Part shown: piece by piece, positions 26,524 to 36,208 of the stretch | Position numbering within the stretch: position 1 is the first letter of the stretch | Layout: each line of letters begins with the position of its first letter | Origin: Candidatus Trichofilum aggregatum | GTDB lineage: Bacteria; Chloroflexota; Anaerolineae; Promineifilales; Promineifilaceae | Assembly: GCA_016716885.1 (NCBI GenBank) | Contig: JADJUV010000175.1 | Coordinates: 1-64,000 of the forward strand | Direction: 5' to 3' | DNA length: 64,000 nucleotides | The notes under the pieces: generated by a model | What the model was told of the DNA's origin: nothing | Databases searched by the model: none | Seen by the model: only the letters and a program-made list of their open reading frames with translations | Position numbers and translations under genes: made by a program

Positions 26524-28070
26524 ATGTCTACCGTGAATCACGACCTACCGTTTACCCTCCCACAAGCCCTGACCCGGCTCCGTTCCCAGACGCTGGGCAC
26601 AGGGTGGTTATGGTTGGTCGCGGCCGCGTTTCCCCCTCTGCTCATCTACCTGCGCACCATGGCCCCCACCGTCTATGGCCTGGATAGCGCCGAACTGACC
26701 ACCGGAGCCTACACCCTGGGCATCGTTCACCCACCCGGTTCACCCGTCTACCTGCTGTTAGGCCATCTCTTTACCTGGCTACCTGTGGGCGATGTAGGCT
26801 ACCGTGTCAACTTGTTGTCCGTGGTCGCCGGCGGGGTGATGGCGGGTTTCTTGTACCTCATCCTGCATCAACTGACCCGTCTCCGGTGGTTAGCCCTCAT
26901 CGTCACCTGGTTTCTGGCCTTTTCCTACTATACCTGGATCAGCGCCCTGACCGCCGAGTTGTACGCCTTGCAGGGAGCCTGGGTGGCAGGGTTATTCTGG
27001 CTGGCACTCCGCTGGCGTGAACAACAACGCCCCTGGCAACTACTGCTTTCACCTTTTTATATGGCCTGGGACTAGGCAACCACCTCTCCCTGGTTCTGCT
27101 CATACCCGGATTTACAGTCCTTCTGTTTGTCGCCCTCTCCCCACGTCCCCCTCTCGCCGCCTCTCCCCCTCGCCCCTTCACCGCTACACTCCTACTGGCC
27201 GCGGCCGCGACCGGACTCCTCGGCACGCTCATCTACCTCTACCTGCCCATCCGCTATCTGTCCCCGGACAACCTGAACTATGCCCGTGACTACTGGGGCA
27301 TCAATTTAACCACCTGGAAAGGATTCTGGTGGATGGTCAGCGGCCGCATCTTTGGTTCCCTCTTCTTGGGCGTGCCCAGCGAACGCCTGCCGGGCGAATT
27401 GCTTACCTACCTGCATCAATTGTGGAGCAATTTTTTGGGTCTTGGTTTTATTTTGGGCGTGGTGGGTGCTGTCCTGGATTTTCGTCGCCGCCCCTGGCTA
27501 CACCTGGCCCTGGGGCTGATGTTCTTGATGCACAGCGCGTTTTACCTCACCTATCGGGTGGTAGATAAACAGTTCATGTTTGTGCCCGCTTACCTCATCT
27601 GGGCGATCTGGTTGGCGCTGGGGGCACAGCATCTGCACCAATGGCTTAGCCAGGCCAAACAAGCGACTCAGCCGTCACCCTGGGTTGCCGTTGTGCCCAT
27701 CACGGTAATGTTTCTGACCGCGGCCGCGCTCCTGCTCAACTATCCCCTCGTCAACGTCAGCAACGACTGGTCCGCCCGCCAACGGGGCGAGGCCATCCTG
27801 ACCAACCTGCCCGCCAATGTCATCTTCTATGGCACCTGGACCGATGTACCCATTCTGGAATATCTACAACAAGTCGAAGGCCAGAGGCCCGATGTGCAGA
27901 CCCGCAACCTGATTTTTATTGGCCGCCAGGTTGCCCCCCTTGAAGTAAGTCAGCGACTCGAAGCCGGGCAAACCATCTACACATCCCGCCGCAATTGGTT
28001 TCCTGAAGCAACTTTTGTTTATACCCCTCTGGAGAATTGTGGCTGTTATCAAATGAATCTAGCTGAATAA
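26524..28070 (+). CDS. DUF2723 (TMEM260-like) glycosyltransferase-like membrane protein (one frameshift)
   Basis: The N-terminus PTVYGLDSAELTTGAYTLGI, then HPPGSPVYLLLGHLF is the DUF2723 signature; it has an Asp/Glu pair in the first outer loop and belongs with GT-C protein O-mannosyltransferase-like proteins. The first frame ends at 27075; a one-base shift near 27053 gives LYGLGLGNHLSLVLLIPGF and continues through YLYLPIRYLSPDNLNYARDY to 28070. About ten membrane helices and a small soluble C-terminus are visible, for about 515 residues in total. It probably transfers a sugar from a lipid carrier to an envelope protein or glycan; this is inferred from family. Confidence 0.8.
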
Positions 28071-28084
28071 GTCCTGGACAAAGG

Positions 28085-30757
28085 ATGAAATTGGTCCTTC
28101 GTCAAAAACGACCGACCAAAGAACCGTATCTAATCTATCTGGCACAAGGAGCGAGAAGAGCTATGCGTAACTGGTTAAATCATCGGTTTTTTACTTACTG
28201 GCGGAGTTTGAGTGTTATATTACTCGTTCTCCTGCTCAATTTTTTCATTGTCACCCGGGTGATTGGGCTATCTTATGGCTCGTTTAGCTGGTCAGCCTTT
28301 GCCCAAACCTATGATCCATATGATGATGATGACGATAATGAGAATGAAAACGAGAACGAGAATGAAAACGAAAATGAACCGTATGGCGATGTGACCTTGC
28401 CCGCCCCCACGGTTGAGCCGTACACCATTCTCGACCTGCCGACAGCCACGGCCTTACCCACAGCGCGGCCGCTGGCAACCGCCACCCCACTCGGCACACC
28501 CCCCGTTGCCGACCTATACGCTGATCTTTCTTTGCCCGTAGCCATCACCGGCACAGACACCCTGACCACCACACCACCCGCCGAAGCACCCTCTGGTGGT
28601 TTCATGCGTGGCCCCGGTTTCCTGACCAAAGGTTCCTCACTGGGAGCCGATGTGGCTCTCCTTGGGGAAACCTTCCTTTACCTTGTCCTACTCCTGGGCA
28701 TAGCCGTGCAACTCATGCGCATGTGGAAAGCCCATGACTGGATCATGACCTTTGTGGTGGTAAGCAACTTCTTCCTCATCGTCCTCATTATGATAGGCTC
28801 CTACCGCGCCATTCTGAGCTTTATCGCCAGTGGCAACGCCAGCCTCAGCCCCAGTTTGTTGCTGCCCCTTGTCCACGGTTTGCTGGGTATGGCCGCCGAA
28901 CTCATTGCCATCTACTGCCTGTTAGCCGGCCACAGAATTCTGCCGCGCAAAATCGGTACCCTGCGTTACTTCATGTGGGCCACCTTCGTCCTCTGGACAA
29001 TGGCTTATGTGCTGGGTTTAGGTACCTATCTGGTTTATTATGGCGGCTCCGGTGGCGACGACACAGACAGCACCGAGGCGACGGCTACACCTATCGCCAT
29101 TGAAGACCTGCCACCCGATCTGCCCCCTCCGCCCCAACGGATTCTGCTCCAGAACTTCGTCTTTAACCCGGCCGCGCTGACTGTACTGGCGGGCACGGAT
29201 GTGACCTGGTTCAGCCAGGACGTTGCCCCACACAATGTCACCTTTGCCGATGGCAGTTTGGCAAGTGGTGATTTTGGTCAGGCGGGTAGTTTCAACTTCA
29301 CCTTCACCGATCCGGGTGAATACATTATCTACTGCACACTGCACGGCAACCCTGGCAGTGGCATGTCCTCAACGATTACCGTCGTTGAACGCTCTCAAGA
29401 GGCTGTAGCTGAGGTGCTAGCCCAACCCACACCTAATGTGGTACCGCCAACGCCCACACCTGCCCCCACCGTGCCCCCACCCCCCCCCGCCCTCATCGAG
29501 CCGCCCTCGCCGGGAGTTCAGGTTGTAGGTTTGGTGGCCTTCTATGATCAATACCAGTCGAGCGATTCGGTAGCCCTGACCCTGAATGGTTTGGTGCCAC
29601 CGCCAGCCGGTTTTGTCTATGTCGGTTGGCTCATCAACGAACTGACCAACCAGGTGTGGAATATCGGAACCCTGCCGGTAGATGCCAATGGGGTCGTGAT
29701 TTACAGTACGACCCATCCGCTGGGTGATAATCTACTGGCCCAGTACGATGGCTTTCAGATTACCCTGGAACAAGGGGATGGCGTTGTGGATGTACCCGGA
29801 ACGGTGGTTTATAGTGGTCGCCAACCCCGCCAGGCCACGGATCTGATTCGGCGTATGGCGGTCGCGGCCGCAACGCCCGCCAATGTTGGTTATGCCATCG
29901 GCGCACGTCTCCAGGTTGAAGAACTCATGCGCCACGTCGAGTTTGTGCAGATTGCCCTGGACCTGCTCAGCATCGCCGATGCCCAACGCCACTCCGAACA
30001 CATCTTGAACATCCTGCTGGGTGCTCAGGCGGCCCAAGACCTGGACGGCCTACATGGCATTCAGAATCCGGGTGATACCTTTGGGGTTATTGCCTACCTG
30101 GAAAACCTGAAGGCCACCGCCGCGGCCGCGGGTGCGGCCCCGGATGCCACCAACGCCATTCGTATCCACACCACCCACGTGCAAATGTCCGCTGACAACG
30201 CTCTGGCCTGGGCCGGGGAGATACAACAAGCGGTGCAAAACATTGGCAATGCCGCTTCTGTGGGTGACATCGCCGCCGATGTCGCCACCTTGCAACGGGT
30301 CAGCACCCTGCTTCTCTGGGGTGAGGATAGCGACGGTGATGGCACCGTGGAGCCAGAAGAAGGGGGTATCTTTACTGCCTATCAACACGCGCAATACACC
30401 GGCGCCATTGGCGTCGTGGTAGGCGACTCAGCCGCCGTGGTAGACCCTGAACCAGTAGGCAACGCCCTGGTCGTAGCCACCGAAAGTGGGGAGATCGTGG
30501 TTGAGATGGGTGATTTTAGCAATAATCCGCCCAGCTTATCGGTATCGGCCGGATCGGTGGTACGGTTTGTCAATGTCGGTCAGGCGCTCCACTCGGCAAC
30601 AGCCGACAACGGTTTCTTTGATACGGGGCTGATTGGCAATAGCCAGTCACAGGCGTTTACCTTTGGTGAACCGGGTTCATACAGTTATTACTGCACCTTA
30701 CACGGTTTGCCCGGCGGTGTGGGTATGGCTGGCACCATTGAGGTCACGGCACCCTAA
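28085..30757 (+). CDS. Multi-domain membrane protein with two cupredoxin domains
   Basis: An 890-residue protein; ATG 28163 (MRNWLNHRFF), just before the first membrane helix, is an alternative start. In order: a helix, an acidic Asp then Asn-Glu repeat (about residues 79-99), a Thr/Pro linker, four membrane helices (about 195-325), and a plastocyanin-like domain (about 352-440). A beta domain resembling the RskA outer domain, a helical region with an EF-hand-like DSDGDGTVEPEE loop, and a second plastocyanin-like domain (about 805-890) follow. Both cupredoxin domains have an upstream His (APHNVTF; ALHSATA) and YCTLHG with a later Met, a full set of type-1 copper ligands. It may pass electrons outside the membrane; the partner is unknown. 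Confidence 0.7.
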   Translation: MKLVLRQKRPTKEPYLIYLAQGARRAMRNWLNHRFFTYWRSLSVILLVLLLNFFIVTRVIGLSYGSFSWSAFAQTYDPYDDDDDNENENENENENENEPYGDVTLPAPTVEPYTILDLPTATALPTARPLATATPLGTPPVADLYADLSLPVAITGTDTLTTTPPAEAPSGGFMRGPGFLTKGSSLGADVALLGETFLYLVLLLGIAVQLMRMWKAHDWIMTFVVVSNFFLIVLIMIGSYRAILSFIASGNASLSPSLLLPLVHGLLGMAAELIAIYCLLAGHRILPRKIGTLRYFMWATFVLWTMAYVLGLGTYLVYYGGSGGDDTDSTEATATPIAIEDLPPDLPPPPQRILLQNFVFNPAALTVLAGTDVTWFSQDVAPHNVTFADGSLASGDFGQAGSFNFTFTDPGEYIIYCTLHGNPGSGMSSTITVVERSQEAVAEVLAQPTPNVVPPTPTPAPTVPPPPPALIEPPSPGVQVVGLVAFYDQYQSSDSVALTLNGLVPPPAGFVYVGWLINELTNQVWNIGTLPVDANGVVIYSTTHPLGDNLLAQYDGFQITLEQGDGVVDVPGTVVYSGRQPRQATDLIRRMAVAAATPANVGYAIGARLQVEELMRHVEFVQIALDLLSIADAQRHSEHILNILLGAQAAQDLDGLHGIQNPGDTFGVIAYLENLKATAAAAGAAPDATNAIRIHTTHVQMSADNALAWAGEIQQAVQNIGNAASVGDIAADVATLQRVSTLLLWGEDSDGDGTVEPEEGGIFTAYQHAQYTGAIGVVVGDSAAVVDPEPVGNALVVATESGEIVVEMGDFSNNPPSLSVSAGSVVRFVNVGQALHSATADNGFFDTGLIGNSQSQAFTFGEPGSYSYYCTLHGLPGGVGMAGTIEVTAP

Positions 30758-30780
30758 TTAGCCTGACCACACTCAGATAA

Positions 30781-30811
30781 GATGGGTTCAATCTTGGTGA
30801 TTGAACCCATC
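30781..30811. repeat. GGTTCAATC hairpin after the cupredoxin gene
   Basis: GATGGGTTCAATC and GATTGAACCCATC form 13-base arms around a 5-base loop, nine bases before the ATG of the next gene. Related to the hairpin at 20474-20502. It could act as a terminator or mRNA stabiliser, but no T-run follows. Confidence 0.5.
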
Positions 30812-30819
30812 GCCTCATC

Positions 30820-32196
30820 ATGAAACCTGATGTAAAACGGAAGTGGTCCTTCGCGGCCGCGATCTTTTTTCTCCTATTACTCCTTCTGCCGCTCGCCCGC
30901 CACTGGCTGATCCTGTATCGTCCGGTGGCGGGCGTTTATTATGAGCTAACCTCATTCATCGTCTACCTGTCTGATGGGGTCGTGGTGGGTGTTATATTGC
31001 TGGCCGGATGGCACGCATATCTTTCCCCAACCCCCCGTCCGCTTCTCAATCGTCTCTCCGCACCCATCCTCATTCCGTTGGCCCTGCTGACCGGCCTGAC
31101 ATTACTTTCATCCACCTGGGCACAGGATGAGGGGTTGGCCCTGTACGTTGGCCTGCGGCTGTTGTGGTTGTTCTTGTTGGTGATAGCGGTGGCACGTTTG
31201 CGGCCGCGACCCAGTCTGGTGGCGGTAGGCATGGGGCTGACCCTATTCATTCAGGCCACCGTCGCCCTGCTCCAATTCAGCCGCCAAAGCGACCTGAACT
31301 GGCAATTCCTGGGGGAAGTGCCCCTTGATATTCTCGGCCTGGTCAGCGTGATTCGGGTAGGCACGGCGCAGTTTATTCGGGGTTACGGCCTCACCCCCCA
31401 CCCCAACATCCTGGGCGGTTTGCTGGTTTCTCTGTTGCTCACTTTAGTAGCGGTTTTTCTAGACCCTAACCTCTCTCAGACACAAAGCGTCGGCGAGGTT
31501 AAACGAACACGGCGAATCGGGTGGCTCATCATCATGGGGTTTGGGGCTGGCGGGTTACTGGTTAGCTTTTCCCGCTCGGCCTGGCTCGGGGGAGTGATCG
31601 GGGGGGCATTCTTCCTGGTCATACTGTTCTTAACCCCTACCTGGCGCCGACTTTATGGCCGTTACATCGCCATTCCTGTAGCTCTAGCCCTCATCCTGTT
31701 CACCGTTTTTTTTGCCCTACGGCCCAACCTGTTCCTGGCCCGGCTGATGCCTTCGGCCAGTTACACCGAAACCCGCTCCCTGGATGAACGGGCAAGGTTA
31801 GCCCAACTAGCCGGGCAGATAATCATGGCCCAGCCGGTTACTGGCATTGGAGCGGGAGGGTTTTCCCCGGCGATTGTGGCCGAGGTAGAAAAATGGGACA
31901 ATGTGCGGCCGCAGCCCGTCCATTCCGTGCCCCTTCTCATTAGTTCAGAATTGGGGTTGGTGGGGGGGCTGCTCTGGCTCTGGCTCATGGTTGCGCCCGT
32001 GTGGGGAGCCTGGCAATCGTGGCGAACGGGCCACCTGACTTTGTGGGGCCTTGGGCTAACGGCTGGCTTGCTGGCCCTGGCTGTCACCGATTGGTTTGAT
32101 TATTACAGTTGGGGCTGGGCACAGGGGCGGTTGCTACGCTGGATATTATGGGGCTTATGGCTCAACGAGGTCACCAATGATGCCACTAAAATATGA
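30820..32196 (+). CDS. O-antigen ligase/polymerase-like (Wzy_C) membrane protein
   Basis: A 458-residue protein with about 11 membrane helices. The central region has GLTPHPNILGGLL and, after the periplasmic loop, RSLDERARLAQLAGQIIMAQ, PVTGIGAGGFS and QPVHSVPLLISSELGLVGG. These motifs are characteristic of the Wzy/WaaL O-antigen ligase family, with the loop histidine in PVHS. It would link or extend glycan chains at the outer face of the membrane and fits with the many GT-C-like genes in this window. It overlaps hisI by about 20 bases. Confidence 0.85.
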   Translation: MKPDVKRKWSFAAAIFFLLLLLLPLARHWLILYRPVAGVYYELTSFIVYLSDGVVVGVILLAGWHAYLSPTPRPLLNRLSAPILIPLALLTGLTLLSSTWAQDEGLALYVGLRLLWLFLLVIAVARLRPRPSLVAVGMGLTLFIQATVALLQFSRQSDLNWQFLGEVPLDILGLVSVIRVGTAQFIRGYGLTPHPNILGGLLVSLLLTLVAVFLDPNLSQTQSVGEVKRTRRIGWLIIMGFGAGGLLVSFSRSAWLGGVIGGAFFLVILFLTPTWRRLYGRYIAIPVALALILFTVFFALRPNLFLARLMPSASYTETRSLDERARLAQLAGQIIMAQPVTGIGAGGFSPAIVAEVEKWDNVRPQPVHSVPLLISSELGLVGGLLWLWLMVAPVWGAWQSWRTGHLTLWGLGLTAGLLALAVTDWFDYYSWGWAQGRLLRWILWGLWLNEVTNDATKI

Positions 32197-32488
32197 CACC
32201 AACGGCTTAATTCCCGCCGTTGTCCAGGATGCAACCACCCATGAACTACTTATGGTTGCCTGGATGAACGAAGAATCGTTGCACCTGACTCAAACAAGTG
32301 GTGAAACCCATTTTTGGAGCCGGAGTCGGCAGGAAATCTGGCACAAGGGGGGCACATCGGGCAATGTGCAACGAGTGCGGGAGATACGAGTGGATTGTGA
32401 CGCGGATACGCTGTTGGTGTTAGTAGACCCGGCTGGGCCAGCCTGTCATACCGGAGAACAAAGCTGTTTTTATCGTCAGCTTGAATAA
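32177..32488 (+). CDS. hisI: Phosphoribosyl-AMP cyclohydrolase
   Basis: HisI opens the purine ring of phosphoribosyl-AMP, the third step of histidine biosynthesis. Motifs are complete: VAWMNEESLHLT, THFWSRSRQEIWHKGGTSGN, and the metal-binding Cys/Asp set VDCDADTLL and PACHTGEQSCFY. The start is ATG 32177 or 32180, inside the end of the previous gene. There is no fused HisE domain and no other his gene nearby, so this is an isolated his gene, possibly translationally coupled to the O-antigen ligase-like gene. Confidence 0.92.
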   Translation: MMPLKYDTNGLIPAVVQDATTHELLMVAWMNEESLHLTQTSGETHFWSRSRQEIWHKGGTSGNVQRVREIRVDCDADTLLVLVDPAGPACHTGEQSCFYRQLE

Positions 32489-32552
32489 CTGGAGTTAGGT
32501 GGGGGATTCCTCTAGCTCTTTCCTCTAGCTCTAAACTCCAGTGAATAACTGT
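32489..32552. repeat. Dispersed repeat B, copy 3
   Basis: AACTGGAGTTAGG on the left and CTCTAGCTCTAAACTCCAGT on the right form inverted ends, matching the repeat at 11516-11602. It sits between the converging hisI and radC genes and could serve as a two-way transcription barrier. Confidence 0.55.
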
Positions 32553-32554
32553 CT

Positions 32555-33277
32555 TCAACTTTCAAACCCCAGTCCTCTTTCCTTCAAAGACACATAACGA
32601 TGGTGACCGATGACCAGATGATCCAGGACACCAATATCGAGGAGTTTGCCCGCCTGGACTAATTCACGGGTTACCCGAATGTCCTCAGGGGAAGGGGACG
32701 GATCACCCGATGGGTGGTTATGGACAACAATGATCGCGGCCGCGTTCTCTTTAATCGCCGGTTTGAACACTTCAGCCAGGCGTACCACCGATGTGTTCAA
32801 GCTACCCACATAAATAGTCGGGGTAGACAGAACCCGATTGCGCGTGTCCAGTAAAATGACCCGCAAATGCTCCTGCTCCAAATAGGCCATCTCCGACATG
32901 AGCAGATTGGCGGCATCTGAAGGGGAACTCACGCGCAGGCGCTCTTCAGGGGTGGCGATCATAGCCCGGCGTCCCAATTCCAGAGCCGATTTGATCTCTA
33001 GCGCCTTGGCTTCGCCAATGCCCTTCACCTGCATGATCTCTTTGGCTGAGGCCCTCACCAACCCCGGCAATCCCCCAAACCGGGCCAAAACCCGCTCTGC
33101 CAGGCGAACCACATTTTCGCCGCCGGTGCCCGTACGCAAAACAATGGCAATGAGTTCAGCGGATGAGAGCGCGGCCGCGCCCACCTGCATCATTCGTTCT
33201 CTGGGTCGATCATCGGGCAACATGTCCCGAATCATGGGTGCATAGTGGGGCAAACCGTTTTCGGTGGATTCGGTCAT
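32555..33277 (-). CDS. radC: RadC/JAB-domain protein
   Basis: A 240-residue protein with an N-terminal helix-hairpin-helix-like segment (ARFGGLPGLVRASAKEIMQV, KGIGEAKALEIKSALELGRR) and a C-terminal JAB/MPN metallo-domain with the JAMM motif HNHPSGDPSPSPED. The fold is that of a zinc-dependent isopeptidase-like enzyme. The historical DNA-repair name is kept, though the true function of RadC is unclear. The start at 33277 gives MTESTENGLPHYAP. Confidence 0.9.
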   Translation of the reverse strand: MTESTENGLPHYAPMIRDMLPDDRPRERMMQVGAAALSSAELIAIVLRTGTGGENVVRLAERVLARFGGLPGLVRASAKEIMQVKGIGEAKALEIKSALELGRRAMIATPEERLRVSSPSDAANLLMSEMAYLEQEHLRVILLDTRNRVLSTPTIYVGSLNTSVVRLAEVFKPAIKENAAAIIVVHNHPSGDPSPSPEDIRVTRELVQAGKLLDIGVLDHLVIGHHRYVSLKERGLGFES

Positions 33278-33309
33278 CAGACTTTCCCGTTACGATTGTA
33301 GATTGGTAA

Positions 33310-33495
33310 TTACGCTTGGGGTAAGCTTTTCATCAGGGTAATGAGTTCGTCCCATTCTTCGGTGAGCAGGTGCAAAGAAACACCCCCCAATTCAACATGG
33401 AAAACAAAACTACCATCGTCCCCTTCACTGCGCCAGACAAAGTAGTTTTCGGTCTCGGCGAGAATGTCGCCATCAGGTTCAATATCCATATACAC
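33310..33495 (-). CDS. Small conserved-looking protein of unknown function
   Basis: A 61-residue acidic protein (MYMDIEPDGDILAETENYFV, then VWRSEGDDGSFVFHVELGGV). It lies on the same strand as radC and pnp, 32 bases upstream of radC. The composition and the alternating hydrophobic pattern look like a genuine small beta-rich protein, but I do not recognise the family. Function unknown. Confidence 0.5.
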   Translation of the reverse strand: MYMDIEPDGDILAETENYFVWRSEGDDGSFVFHVELGGVSLHLLTEEWDELITLMKSLPQA

Positions 33496-33569
33496 CTTCG
33501 CAGTTTGGGTAGATGGGTGTATTGGTCAACGAAGTAACCCATACACCCATCTACTAAATGAGTTGCAGT

Positions 33570-35801
33570 TTAACGGCGCTGACCGCCACCATAACGATTG
33601 CCGCCACGGTCACCACCACCACCGCTGCGATTATCGCGGCCGCGGTCACCACCACCCGGTCTTGGCCCTTTATTAGCCATATCATTGGCCCGTGCTTCTT
33701 CCAACGTCCAGCCTTCCAGCACAGCCTTGCGCGAGAGCCGCACCTTCCCCGATGACTGATCCACATCCGTCACCATTACCATGACCTCATCACCTAATTG
33801 AACCGAGTCTTCCACCCGGTTAATGCGTGTTGTAGCCAGTTGTGAAATGTGAACCATACCATCCAGACCAGGCAAAATCTCAATAAACGCGCCAAAGTCG
33901 GTAATACGAACGACCTTGCCCGTGTAGGTCTTGCCCAATTCCGGTCCGGTTGTCAAGGTACGAATCTGCTCAAGAGCGGCGTCGGTTTTCATGCCATCAA
34001 CCCCAGCCACAAAAATCGTGCCGTCTTCCTGAATGTCAATGGAAACCTGATACGCTTCTTCCAGTCCACGAATGGTGCTTCCACCTTTACCGATAACCGC
34101 ACCAATCTTTTCCGGATCAATCTTGATGGATTCCATACGCGGCGCGTATTGGCTCATTTCGGCGCGTGGCTCAGAAATGGTGGCTAACATGCTCTCCAGA
34201 ATCTTCAAGCGAGCTTCACGGGCCTGCCCCAAGGCCTCAGCCATAATTTCCTGGGTCAAACCAGAAATTTTAATGTCCATTTGTAAGGCTGTGATACCCT
34301 CAGAAGTCCCGGCTACCTTAAAGTCCATATCACCCAGGTGATCTTCAAGCCCTTGAATGTCGGTCAAGACGGCATATTTTTCGCCATCGGCGACCAATCC
34401 CATGGCAATACCGGCTACGGGTCGTTTAATCGGCACACCAGTATCCATCAACGCCAGTGTCGAAGCACAGACACTGGCCTGGCTGGTACTACCATTAGAC
34501 GATAACACTTCAGAAACTACTCGAATGGTGTAAGGGAAATCCTCTTCTGATGGGATCACGTAACGCAGAGCCGTTTCGGCCAGCGCGCCATGACCAATTT
34601 CGCGCCGTTTGGGGCCACGCAAAGTCCAGGTTTCGCCAGTGGAGAAGGGGGGGAAATTGTAATGGTGAATATAGCGACGGGTCTCATCAGGATGCAACCC
34701 ATCGAGCTTTTGCGCCTCGCGGGGTGTACCAAGGGCCACGATAGACAACACTTGTGTCTCACCGCGTTGGAACAAACCAGAACCATGTGCCCGTGGGCTT
34801 AATCCTACTTCACTCGCCAGCGCCCGAATTTCGGTATAGCCTCGGCCATCGGGGCGTACACCTTCGTATAAAATTCGGTTCCGTACGGCTTTTTTCAGCT
34901 CAGAGCTAAATGCTTCCCGCAAATCTTTGGGCAAAGCCGACTCATCATCCGAAGCCATCTCGTTGATGATTTCCTCGCGGAGTTCGTCCACAGCCGCATT
35001 GCGGTCATGACGATCTGTTTGGTCAGCCACAACTTGTTGTAACCGGCCACCAATGAGGTCACGCATGGCAGTCACCATCGCCTGATCCATCGTGGCATAA
35101 TGGACTTCTCGTTTGGCCTTACCCAAAGCTTCACGCATTTCCAGTTGTACATCAATCAGTGGCTGAATAGCCTTATGCCCAACGCTCAGGGCTTCAAGCA
35201 GAATGTTTTCGGGAACTTCATTGGCTCCGGCTTCAACCATGATGACGGCATCACGGGAACCAGCGATGCGTAAATCAAGCTGGCTGTGTTCCATTTCGGA
35301 GATTTCAGGGTTGATAACGTATTGGCCGTTTATATAACCGACACGCACGGCCCCAATAGGCCCCTCCCAAGGAATGTCGGAGATGGTCAAGGCGGCACTC
35401 GCCCCATTGACGGCCATGATGTCCAGGTGATGAACACTATCAGATGATAGGGTGGTTACGATAACCTGTACTTCATTGCGCATACCATCAGGGAACAGCG
35501 GCCGCAACGGACGATCAACCAGGCGACAGATCAGTGTGCCTTCCGTGGTGGGGCGTCCTTCGCGGCGGAAGAAGCTACCGGGAATTCGCCCGGCGGCATA
35601 CATTTTTTCTTCGTATTCAACACTCAGGGGAAAGAAGTCTAGCCCCTCGCGAGCAAATTTGGACATGGTGGACGTAGCCAGGAGAACGCTGTCTCCCATT
35701 TGAATGGTGACGGCACCACCAGCTTGCATGGCTAATTTGCCCGTTTTGAAAGTGACCGTTTCGCCCGACACTTCCGCAGTAAAGGTTTGTTCTGATAACA
35801 T
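33570..35801 (-). CDS. pnp: Polyribonucleotide nucleotidyltransferase (PNPase)
   Basis: PNPase degrades RNA 3' to 5' by phosphorolysis and can add nucleotides in reverse. Two RNase PH domains are present, the second with the catalytic acids in LTDIQGLEDHLGDMDFKVAG. A KH domain (GAVIGKGGSTIRGLEE) and an S1 domain (GKVVRITDFGAFIEILPG, MVHISQL) follow. The C-terminal tail is Arg/Gly-rich (about 25 residues), which may add RNA binding. The start at 35801 (MLSEQTF) is chosen because GAGG stands seven bases upstream; the frame also opens at 35813. It follows rpsO, the classic rpsO-pnp order. Confidence 0.95.
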   Translation of the reverse strand: MLSEQTFTAEVSGETVTFKTGKLAMQAGGAVTIQMGDSVLLATSTMSKFAREGLDFFPLSVEYEEKMYAAGRIPGSFFRREGRPTTEGTLICRLVDRPLRPLFPDGMRNEVQVIVTTLSSDSVHHLDIMAVNGASAALTISDIPWEGPIGAVRVGYINGQYVINPEISEMEHSQLDLRIAGSRDAVIMVEAGANEVPENILLEALSVGHKAIQPLIDVQLEMREALGKAKREVHYATMDQAMVTAMRDLIGGRLQQVVADQTDRHDRNAAVDELREEIINEMASDDESALPKDLREAFSSELKKAVRNRILYEGVRPDGRGYTEIRALASEVGLSPRAHGSGLFQRGETQVLSIVALGTPREAQKLDGLHPDETRRYIHHYNFPPFSTGETWTLRGPKRREIGHGALAETALRYVIPSEEDFPYTIRVVSEVLSSNGSTSQASVCASTLALMDTGVPIKRPVAGIAMGLVADGEKYAVLTDIQGLEDHLGDMDFKVAGTSEGITALQMDIKISGLTQEIMAEALGQAREARLKILESMLATISEPRAEMSQYAPRMESIKIDPEKIGAVIGKGGSTIRGLEEAYQVSIDIQEDGTIFVAGVDGMKTDAALEQIRTLTTGPELGKTYTGKVVRITDFGAFIEILPGLDGMVHISQLATTRINRVEDSVQLGDEVMVMVTDVDQSSGKVRLSRKAVLEGWTLEEARANDMANKGPRPGGGDRGRDNRSGGGGDRGGNRYGGGQRR

Positions 35802-36208
35802 ATTTTTCCTCATTTTCAGATATTTTTCTGTTTGTACACAAAGTTGAATAACTGTTCTTTAGGCTGAACAGTTACAGAGAGCAGGGTTGCGGCCGCGGAC
35901 AAACCTTATCGGTCAGTAAGACATACCGACTCGGTGACAGGCCTGCCCAGGCCAATAACAACAAACAACAGCCGTCTTCACCGGCCATAAACCATCAATT
36001 CCATGGGGGTAATTCAATTGGAGGTTATCTAAGGGGATTAGGGACTGGGGTTTGGCTCATACACCCGACGAACAATATGAAACAAAGCCCAATACCTAAT
36101 ACCTAAACGCCTCAAATTCCTCTTAAATTGATTACCACATAATTTCGATCGAATGACACAAAAAATGCGTAGATGGGCCAACCACCTACGCATTTCTTAA
36201 TTTATTTT
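35802..36208. other. rpsO-pnp intergenic region
   Basis: This 400-base gap holds a hairpin in the pnp leader (AACTGTTC and GAACAGTT, about 35848-35871), a GCGGCCGC site (35889-35896), a two-copy AATACCT heptamer near 36091-36105 and the rpsO terminator (36157-36195). The rest shows nothing that I recognise. In other bacteria the pnp leader is a target for RNase III autoregulation; whether this hairpin does that is unknown. Confidence 0.45.
36157..36195 (-). terminator. Rho-independent terminator of rpsO
   Basis: Read on the minus strand, AAATGCGTAG and CTACGCATTT form a 10-base stem with a 13-base loop, followed by a run of T. It starts 14 bases after the rpsO stop and has the normal shape of an intrinsic terminator, so part of the rpsO transcription should end before pnp. 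Confidence 0.8.
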
